Shown piece after piece: positions 52,451 to 64,000 of a stretch of 64,000 bases of DNA. The notes under the pieces are model-generated. The model was not told where the DNA came from and made no database searches. It worked only from the letters and a program-made list of their open reading frames with translations. This DNA comes from Halichondria panicea (lineage: Eukaryota; Porifera; Demospongiae; Suberitida; Halichondriidae). The stretch is from assembly GCF_963675165.1 (NCBI RefSeq), contig NC_087381.1, positions 310,001 to 374,000 on the forward strand, read 5' to 3'. Numbering within the stretch: the first letter of the stretch is position 1; each line of letters starts with the position of its first letter. The position numbers and the translations under genes are program-made.

Positions 52451-52589
52451 TGTATAGTTTGCAGCTTCTTGCAGCTACCAATAGCTATCGCTCTATACTA
52501 ACTACCAAGTAGACTGATAGCAACCTTCTATAATAGTTAGACACTGTTTTGACTATAGTTCTCAACTTCAGTTTGTACTCGAGAACAAA

Positions 52590-53340
52590 GCCTTTATAAT
52601 TATGCCTCGGTGCGCATGCGCAAGCGAGGTATACGGTAGTGTGTTTGTGTGTGTTTGAGGTTTCAAAATAAAATTATAAGAAAATAATAAATAATAACTT
52701 TTGGGTGAAATTGTGTCCACTGCTCATATTACTAGCTCAAACGGGATGCTCGCTTAATTTAATTTTAAATCATATTGACATCTGATGCTAAGTGTATTTA
52801 CGATAAGATTTGTATTTAGGGAACTACAGTAAACCAGAAACAAACAAAAAAAGAGTAGACAGCACAAACCATACAGGTATAGAAAAAGCAAACAGATGCT
52901 CGGCCTTGAGAGCCGAGAATGATGGGTTAAAGAGTCTTTAACGGTGCACCAACCCTCCCCATTCATCTGTTGCAATTGCATTCAGAACTAAATAAGCTAT
53001 TCACTTAAGCTTCATGCTGATTGTAAGCTATATTCACATTTGAGGTAATGCTGACATAAAGTATAGAACTTATCTTAGACTTGATATTGGCTGCTGTAAT
53101 ACTTCAACTTTGCTTGCATGGCTGTGTACTTGTGTAAACTAAATCTGACCTTCAGGGAGGCTTATCTGTATTGTCAGCTACGGCCAGGTGGTTTTGTGGT
53201 GGTAGCTAGTATCTGATAATGGGGATGGGTCTATGTGGTTCTTCTAGGTGGCAAGCACAAAACAATTATTAACCTCTAATTTTGGTTCTTAGAATTAGCA
53301 CCAGGCATTAGTCAAAATAAATAGATGGTAGTGTGTGTGT

Positions 53341-53376
<36 letters not shown>

Positions 53377-53640
53377 ATGCGTGCGTGTGTGTGTGTGTAT
53401 GTGTAGACTGTTACAGCTGCTCAATTAATAAGGATCAATGAAGTGCAAGTAAGAGTTTCTATAGGCTTCTAGTCATTCTTGGATTTGTATTCCTGGATTT
53501 GCAAAATAAAGCTTCGTTCTCGAGTCATGCCTAGTTTTGCTTACTTGGAATGCCATTGCAGCCTTTTCAGAAGAGTCCGTAGCAAAACTTGTTCACCGAG
53601 TTGCTACTCTACTTAGTAGTTAGCTTCGTCGATCATTACC
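52590..53640. repeat. Dispersed repeat related to 56000-56300
   Basis: Blocks shared with the second region in the same order: TTATGCCTCG, a GT microsatellite, CTATAGGCTTCTAG, TTCTTGGATTT, AAAGCTTC, GCCTAGTTT against GGCTAGTTT, and TTGCAG. This copy contains an extra middle part (about 52640-53320) not seen in the other. No coding sequence recognised. Confidence 0.6.
53331..53402. repeat. (GT)n microsatellite
   Basis: GT run interrupted by GCGCATGCGTGCG; part of the dispersed repeat at 52590-53640. Confidence 0.9.
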
Positions 53641-54117
53641 CACTCTTTGAGTTTCCCTATTCTGGATTTTGCATGCAGTAAAATTAAAAATGTTCATTAT
53701 GATAATTATGATCAATGTGTGTATAAAAGCTATTAGTAGCTTTATGTTATATAGCTTTGGCACCTCCACCAAGGCATCAGCACTCACAGTGCTATATAGC
53801 ATTACTAGAAGCTTATAAATTTATTATAGCTGTAATATTACATTACAACCAAGGAGTAGTTCTACGTAGATATGATATGATTCGATGCTTGAGAATTTCC
53901 ACAACTAAAAATGACCACCAAAGTGCTCTAACTGCCAAACCATGCTTTTTATTCCAACCACAGAATCGGTGGGTCTGTTATCATGTTAGTATTATGGTTT
54001 TTCCTATGATCTCTGTGGCAAAAAACTATGAAATAGTATGCTGCATTCACGTATGTAAGTAAAAGGAACTCATTGTACGTATATACTTAGCTGTATAGGA
54101 ATGTCATTATTGCTTAC
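53641..54117. other. Interval where a downstream SRCR gene exon would be expected
   Basis: No membrane/tail exon of the array type was found here on the minus strand. The sequence is AT-rich, and open frames present match nothing. Confidence 0.5.
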
Positions 54118-54759
54118 TTGCAATACAGACCAAGGCCACATCTTGTGAATGAACGCAATTTTCATCTCCGATAGTGTTAGCAGGGCAATCAATGAGTCTG
54201 CTCTCAGTTCCTGAGCAACGAAGCTCATCCAGCCATGTCTGAGTGGTTGATGAAGCTTGGGAGAAACTATAAATAGGAGGAATATAGAAATGACATGCAT
54301 GCAGTGATACTTACCCTAAATATCCTACTCGTCCATAGTTAGTATGATTTGTGTACCCCAGCTGACGACAAGCTACCGTTGCATCATTTGAGCCAAATCT
54401 GTCATTACACACTGTCCCCCATTGTCCCCTGTAATAGACCTCCAGTCTACCAGAGGAGACTCCTGTTCGGCGTGAGCTGTCTACCAGCCTCAGATCTCCA
54501 CTTGATTGTCCTAGAAATACACAGAAACAGAAATTCTAAAGGCTGGTAGGCAGTTCAAACGAAAAAACAAATCATGCATTGTTAACAAATTCAAATTCAC
54601 ACTTTCAACATCATAATATATTATATTAGATTATAGCAGATCAAGTGTATGAACTCCTGAGAATAGCTAATGCTAACTATAAACTACAGCCTTACCTTGG
54701 GTGTCAGAAAGACAGAAGCCCAAAATAATTAAAAAGAAATAACTTGTAGAGCCTGCCAT
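54118..54759 (-). pseudogene. SRCR gene 5' part only (signal exon and one SRCR domain)
   Basis: Exons 54759-54696 (signal), 54510-54315 and 54266-54118 (SRCR) are open and in phase. The cysteines are [29 protein letters not shown] and LVC. No membrane/tail exon follows before the ten-SRCR gene begins at 50641; instead the retroelement and repeats at 50.7-53.6 kb occupy the space. It is therefore either truncated by that insertion or spliced into exons of the downstream gene, which would be phase-compatible. The upstream motif is at 54862-54900. Confidence 0.7.
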
Positions 54760-54861
54760 TTTGAAACCAAATGAAAGCCTCGTGCAGTACACAGAGGAAT
54801 GTTGCTGAGGTTAGATCTATATATGCGTAACCAGACACCAGACTACCTCCTCCACAAAAAC

Positions 54862-54900
54862 CATGCTGATAGATAAAGTGTGCGCATGCGTGCATGCATG
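54862..54900 (-). promoter_or_regulatory. Conserved upstream motif with NRF1-like site
   Basis: CATGCTGATAGATAAAGTGTG followed by CGCATGCGTGCATGCATG, about 105 bp upstream of the start at 54759. Diverged relative to the other copies. Confidence 0.5.
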
Positions 54901-55420
54901 CTCTGTATATAATATGTAAGTTCACATTCATATCCTCTCTTAATTGCTGTTCAATTATTTCTAGAACTTATGGTTAACAGTTTACCACACAATGTAACTT
55001 TGTGGCTAGTCTAGAAGGTTCTAGAACTCAGTATAATACATTATTATGACATGTGTCAGTATTCCTATATAGTAGAATATTCTAGAACCATATCCTATAG
55101 CTGTGGTGTTGTTAGTATAAATAGTCACCCTGTTCTTTTTGTGACAGTGATTGCTGAATACAATTATTGATATTACCATTGACACTTCTTGCGACATTTG
55201 GCCGCGTTATATACATTAGCATCAAATAACGGAAGGTATCTCTCTTGAGTCTCACTGCCAAATGTGTACTATAGTGTTGACTGACTATAAATTATTGCAC
55301 ATGCAAGTATGCAATGCCTACGTATACACAATTCTAGATGTTCTGTGACAAAATGTCTCTATAGATATATCACTATAGCTACATCATAGGAAAGTTCGTA
55401 CAGACATAATTATTACTTCT
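54901..55420. other. Spacer with decayed unit fragments
   Basis: A short block near 55220 (TAGCATCAAATAACGGAAGG) matches the 3' end region of the proline-rich tail exon, and AGATGTTCTGTGACAAAATG at about 55334 marks the repeated SRCR 3' flank. Nothing else seen. Confidence 0.5.
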
Positions 55421-55821
55421 TTAAGTAAAACAAACTGCAGTTTGCTCTTTTTGACAAATCACACCATTTGGTCCTTCAAAACGCTGAACCACATGAATGG
55501 CAGTGAAAGAGCGATTGCTGGCTTCAGTCGTAGCTACAGATCAACCTGTGTACCTTGGTGGAGGGTCTTTTTTTGCAGGGGCACAATACACAGTCTTTGT
55601 CCTCACTGGTGGTGGAGCAGTGTATACAGTTTTGGTGGAGCCTGAGGAATTGGACTTGCAGCAGTAGTAGCAGAAAGCACAACAGCATACGACCACACAG
55701 ATGAATATGATAGAACCAACACTTCCACCAGAATAAGCTGCGATGTTTGCAGAAAGCACAACAGCATATGACCACACAGATGGATAGAAAGACAGCAGCC
55801 AAAGATAATCAAACCTGCCAT
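55421..55821 (-). pseudogene. SRCR gene with all SRCR exons deleted; signal exon fused to membrane exon
   Basis: The start at 55821 opens like other signal exons (MAGLIIFG) but runs directly, without an intron or SRCR domains, into membrane-exon sequence. The membrane segment frame (AAYSGGSVGSIIFICVVVC) differs from the start frame. A 40-bp block (GCAGAAAGCACAACAGCATA) occurs twice (55670 and 55749), probably marking the fusion. The tail stops early after PPPRYTG because CGA reads TGA near 55541 compared with the gene at 32310. Not functional as an SRCR receptor. Confidence 0.82.
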
Positions 55822-55999
55822 TTTGAAACATGAAACCAACTGGAAGCCTCAGGAAGTTTTGAGCATAGATAATAAAATTCCTCTATTATCTATGGTTTGA
55901 GGTAAACCGAAACATGCACAGACACATGTAAAAGCATGTGTGCTCTGAATATTTAGGTAAAGATCATTAAGTTCATATACACATTCTATAGATTATAAT

Positions 56000-56330
56000 T
56001 ATGCCTCGAGGCGTAGCCGCAGGAGGGATATGACTGTGTGTGTGTCTGTGTGTCTGTTCCAGCTGTAAATGCTCAACGGTTGCAATAAGACGAAAACTAA
56101 CAGCTTCTATAGGCTTCTAGCCACGTTCTCTTGGATTTTGATTCGTGGATTAGCAAACTAAAGCTTCTTTCTTGAGTTATGGCTAGTTTGACTCACTGGG
56201 ACTGTTGCAGTCTCTTCAGAATCTTTCATAGCATCATCTGTTCGCACAAACTTTCTATTCAACATATGAGTTAGCCTTGCACTAAAACGCTAGCTTTTTG
56301 TTAGCTACAAGATCCAGATCCTCCTGGCAG
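56000..56330. repeat. Dispersed repeat, second copy
   Basis: Related to 52590-53640 as described there; opens TTATGCCTCGAGGCGTAGCC and includes CTATAGGCTTCTAGCCA. Confidence 0.6.
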
Positions 56331-56689
56331 AATCATCTTTTTCTTGAGGGCCTGGTAAGCCACAAAACACTACCATATAACAATATAGATAACAATATGC
56401 ATGTACACAAGTCTTTTCTTCTTAGATATTATATACACTGAACTACAGATCCTGGAAGAATCAATTTTCTTCTTTCTTGAGGTCCTGGTAAGCCACATAA
56501 TACAATCAATAGATGCATGTAAATAAGTCTTTTCTTCTCAGTGAGTTTATATAGATAAGCTAACTTTAAAACTACTATAACACTAATACTTTTTGAGCGA
56601 AAGCATAACATGGCGAGAGGCATTAGCAAGCGCACGCTTGCAACACTCGTTTAGACTGTTTTCATCTAAAATTAATATACAATCCTGGA

Positions 56690-57145
56690 TTTATTTCATA
56701 TCAAGTAACGGAGTATCCAGGTCAGTTGGATAGGGTGGTGGTTCAAAGTCGTGTTACTCTTGTTCCTTGAATGGTGATAGCGTAATCATAGATTGAAGAG
56801 TTAATCTATGGCATAATGGAAGGATATGGTAGCGTAATGGAGGGACGTGAAGGTGGTATAAAGGGATGAAAGGACGCAAAAGTGGTAAAGTGATGGAAGG
56901 ATGTAAGAAATCCAACTTATAATAATAGCTGATAATTTTCGTGGGGCAAAATATTCGTGGTTTTCATGGGAAGCTCTGACCACGAATATTTTACCTACGA
57001 ATGAAGCGACCTTACCTACCTTACCTGCTTGCACTGCAGAGTGCAAGTAGCAACCCCAAGAAAATATTATCCACGAAGTAACTAAATGTTGCTCAACCAC
57101 GAATGTTTTGTCCTCCAAAAATTACCGACTGGGCCGCTATACGGT
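56690..57145. pseudogene. Relic of proline-rich tail exon followed by a MITE-like foldback
   Basis: About 56700-56930 (minus) retains pieces matching the PPYPTDMDDL end, the FREQE segment and the repeated PSITL-type segment, with stops. About 56935-57145 contains inverted blocks (CGTGGTTTTCATGG..CACGAATATTTTAC and complements) and ends GCCGCTATACGGT, matching the TACCGTATAGCGG family. Confidence 0.65.
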
Positions 57146-57239
57146 GTCCTTATAGCCCATTATGCATGCTTTTCTTCGACAGTGGAACTTTTAACCCAAT
57201 ACTGGGTGATCAACACATCATTATCATGAAATCAAAAAA

Positions 57240-57480
57240 GCAAAGCATTATTGTCTTTTTAAGTGGGATCTATTGATCTATCTATATTAGGTGGGTGCCT
57301 CACCATCACACCCGCACACACACACACACACACATTCTTCTAGCGAGACGTCGGCTTGTCTAACACCGTGGCTGTTTGTGGTTGTCATGACGATGCAGCT
57401 GATAGTGATGCTTATGACAAGCTTAAGAAAGAAATGTATTTTTCATGACTATAATAAACCAATCACTTGAGGCAATCATT
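57240..57480 (+). pseudogene. LMAN1 last-exon relic
   Basis: 57337-57450 matches LMAN1 exon 9 (TAGCGAGACGTCGGCTTGTC, then ACACCGTGGCTGTTTGTGG, then the ATGCAGCTGATAGTGATGCT block) with a deletion that removes the end of the membrane segment and breaks the frame. Its left flank equals that of the relic at 40228. Confidence 0.8.
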
Positions 57481-57675
57481 AGTTACACTAGATCTACAAC
57501 TCATCTCCGCTGCCAAATGTGTATTATAACTTGTAACTAATGCATGCAAGTATGCAATGCCTACGTATACAAAAATCATTGTTCATATATAGTTATAGAT
57601 GTTCTGTGACAAAATGTCTCTATAGATATACACTAGCTACATCATAGGCAAGTTCGTACATATAAACTTCTTTAA

Positions 57676-61609
<3,934 letters not shown>

Positions 61610-61787
61610 TGGCAATGCAGCTACAACTCAGTGCGAGTATAATCGTTCAGTTATAACAGTGAAGGTCCCACCCACCTCAAAAGCAGTAAGTGCAATATAT
61701 ATGCAAGTGAAAGTAGTTCTATAGCTGTAGTCACCTTATTAGTCTACTGCGCATGTGCATTAAATCATCAATAGCTACGTCATTAAA

Positions 61788-62110
61788 ATTCTTGGAAATG
61801 AAATAGGAAAAAGAATGAATATTAAAGCACATAATTATAAGGGGTGTGTCACTGTTTTGTAGAGCAATAATGAAAGACAAGGGAGGCTACTTTTATCGCA
61901 TGATGAGAAACAACATTGCCTTGCTTAATGGGAAAATTTGGCGAGTACAAGTTTTGTATTTGGCGAACGAGCCATTTAAACCAAATTGGTGTTTTTTTAA
62001 TAAGGCGTCTCAGGCGTGGCTACTACGGCAGCCCACCGGTTACCTTCAATTTAATACCTTTAAATTTGGTGATCTTCAATCAATCAATTAGCAATTTTGT
62101 TCCGATTCAA
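61788..62110. repeat. Segment duplicated at 35738-36105
   Basis: See the partner entry. This copy lies between two SRCR genes, 3' of the gene at 63260-62302. The short plus-strand frame across it is not shared with the partner. Confidence 0.72.
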
Positions 62111-62301
62111 TACCTTGTCTACTGCTCATGCATATACGTAGGGCATGAATATATAACTCCTACAATTCATTGCTAGCAAAAAATAATTGTGTTGACATAA
62201 TTGTTTTGCGACAAATTCTATATAAGGAAAATACATGCATGTATACACTATATATATATATCCATGCACTATATAGCTATAATATAGATTTGAACAGCAT
62301 A

Positions 62302-63260
62302 TTAACTTGTGTATGGGGGAGGACTATCTCCTGTGGTGACAAAAATCATCTTCACTCGTGGTGGAAGACTATATTGTCTGGTGGAGCCTGAGGAATCAGG
62401 TTTGAAGTAGTAGTAGCAGCATACACAACAGCATATGATCACACAGATGGATATGACGGAACCAACGCCTCCACCGGAATAAGCTGGGATGTTTGACCCA
62501 CCACTTTCACTTCCACCACCACCTGCATGTGTGGTCAAACTTGATGCAGGGCATGTACATCATTTGTACACATCACTGTACGTACATCTAGCTCCTTGAG
62601 TATATGTAGTATCAGTAACTGCATGCATGCTGAGATATACCGTTACCTGTAGTACAAATCAAGGCCACATCTTCTGAATGGGTGCAATCTTCAACTCCGA
62701 TAGCATTAGCAGGACAATTAATGAGTCTGCTCTCAGTTCCTAAGCAACGAAGCTCGTCCAGCCATATCGGAGTGGTTGATGATGCTTGAGAAAAACTATA
62801 AATAGGAGGAATGATTATCAAATAATTACATCAGTTTATATAGTCTATATAATTATTATAGATAATTATTATAATTATGCATGTGCATGCAATGATACTC
62901 ACCCTGTTCTTACTCGCCCATACTGGTACCCTAGTTGACGACAAGCCACCCTTGCATCATTTGAGCCGAAGTTGTCATCACACACTGTCCCCCATTGTCC
63001 ATTGTAATAGAACTCCAGTCTGCCAGAGGAGCCTCCTGTTTGGCCTGAGTTGCCTACCAGCCTCAAGTTTCCATTAGTAAGACCTTCAAAAGCAAATCAT
63101 GCACTGTTTTGACAAACTTAAACTTTTATTTTCAGTATCATGATGTAGTCTATACTGCCTATTTACTAGATAGCCTATAACTGCATGCAGTCTTACCTTG
63201 GGTGTCAGAAAAACAGAAGCCCAAGATAATCAAAAAGAAATAACTTGTAGAGCCTGCCAT
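62302..63260 (-). CDS. One-SRCR type I membrane protein, short tail
   Basis: Minus-strand exons: 63260-63197 (signal), 63083-62903 and 62795-62647 (SRCR), 62522-62302 (membrane/tail); phases agree, 204 residues. Signal peptide [17 protein letters not shown]. The SRCR is slightly shortened after [11 protein letters not shown]; all six Cys are present. A Gly/Ser spacer leads to [19 protein letters not shown] and a tail ending [10 protein letters not shown], the same C-terminus as the three-SRCR gene at 28701. The NRF1-like motif is upstream at 63329-63362. It is the simplest intact member and shows the minimal module. Confidence 0.86.
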
Positions 63261-63328
63261 TTTGAAACCAAATGAATGCCTCAGTACACAGGGGATATTT
63301 TTGAGGTTATTCTCCTCCACAAACCATG

Positions 63329-63362
63329 TTGACAGATAAAGTGTGCGCATGCGTGTACATGT
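63329..63362 (-). promoter_or_regulatory. Conserved upstream motif with NRF1-like site
   Basis: GTTGACAGATAAAGTGTGCG followed by CATGCGTGTACATG, about 70 bp upstream of the start at 63260. Confidence 0.55.
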
Positions 63363-63406
63363 GATAATTATAAAGTTTCACATCCATGCACATTCATTAT
63401 GTAGCA

Positions 63407-63948
63407 TCAAAATATTAACGGAAAGGTATCTAGATCATCCATGTCAGTTGGATAGGGTGGTAGTTCAAAGTCTTGTTCCTCCTGTTCCCTGAACGGTGGT
63501 AAAGTAATGGAGGGACGTGGTAGAGTGATGGAGGGAGTGATGGAGGGACGAGGTAGAGTGATGGGGGGACGAGAAGGTGCCAGCGTAATGGAGGGACGAG
63601 AAGGTGGTACAGTGATGGAAGGACGTAAGGATTTCTCCAACTTATAAACCGGAGATCCCACGACCATTAGATAGTCCGGAGGGGCTTGCGTAATCCAAGT
63701 TGTTTTAGTGGGTACGTGTCGACTATCCCTGTGCTGAGAAGTAACATTTCTAGTGACGTCAGTGCCGGAGGTCCTGCTTAGTGGGTGTGTCTGAGAGTGT
63801 GCGTGGGTACGAGGGAGAGGGGGTGGTCTCGGAGGATGGCGATTGTTTGGACACGCTCTGCAGATTAGATAGAAGATGAAGATACTGATTAGAATACCAA
63901 CTACGATGCCTCCAAACATGTAGTAGTAGATGTAGCTCATATCATTGC
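63407..63948 (-). CDS. Membrane-tail exon of a gene extending beyond the window (partial)
   Basis: This is the last exon (180 residues) of a minus-strand gene whose earlier exons lie past 64000. It opens, in phase 1 after a CTGCAG acceptor, with NDMSYIYYYMFGG, a membrane segment (VVGILISIFIFYLICRAC), a basic proline-rich region, DVTRNVTSQHR, and a tandem PSITL/PSRP repeat. The C-terminal part has FELPPYPTDMDDL, then a final LIF. The related copy at 35174-34180 is preceded by an SRCR second-half exon in matching phase, so this gene probably also carries SRCR domains; that is inference. Confidence 0.75.
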
Positions 63949-64000
63949 CTGCAGAAATGGAAATAACTATATAATTATGCAGTAACTTGTTAGAGCATGG

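Noticed and set aside
61846-62091. 81-residue plus-strand frame in the duplicated segment
   Set aside because: The partner segment at 35738-36105 does not keep the frame, so conservation is of DNA, not protein.

Overview
The window is nuclear DNA of an animal. Its genes are split by short GT-AG introns, it is crowded with small foldback elements and CA/GT microsatellites, and it carries a metazoan-only gene (a CH plus DIX protein, Dixin) next to ERGIC-53/LMAN1, LSM7 and a large array of SRCR (scavenger receptor cysteine-rich) membrane proteins. A sponge or other early-branching metazoan is my best inference; the sequence alone does not name the species. All exon structures below were worked out by hand from splice sites and reading-frame phase.

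Left part (1-13.9 kb): two intact single-exon arylamine N-acetyltransferase-like genes (247-1107, 1201-2031), a third at 10126-10989 and a decayed copy at 9085-9591. Between them, at 4581-8335, lies the most unusual gene: about twelve tandem ubiquitin-like domains, then a beta-rich region I cannot name, then a C-terminal Death domain, in four exons. LSM7 (minus strand, 11755-11239) is divergent from a single-Ig transmembrane receptor with a tyrosine-motif tail (12041-13873).

Middle (14.1-27.6 kb): Dixin/DIXDC1 runs on the minus strand from 23334 to 14107 in 13 exons (CH domain, coiled coil, DIX domain). It is divergent from LMAN1/ERGIC-53 on the plus strand (23653-27550, nine exons, C-terminal KKFF). 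Their introns hold several foldback repeats and a 45-bp tandem repeat.

Right part (28-64 kb): an array of minus-strand SRCR genes built from one module: a 64-nt signal-peptide exon, then pairs of exons that together make one six-cysteine (group A) SRCR domain, then one exon with a transmembrane segment, a Cys-rich juxtamembrane stretch and usually a PPxY-type tail. Intact models have 1 SRCR (33377-32310; 63260-62302), 2 (39056-36885; 61609-57676) and 3 (31259-28701). One model has 10 (50641-43319) but carries a 2-nt frameshift in domain 2. Others are broken (35174-34180, 54759-54118, 55821-55421). Between the SRCR genes sit repeated fragments of the LMAN1 3' end and of a second proline-rich membrane-tail exon, so the array grew by segmental duplication of a unit that captured the neighbouring LMAN1 3' end. 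A conserved motif with an NRF1-like palindrome lies about 60-110 bp upstream of five signal-peptide exons.
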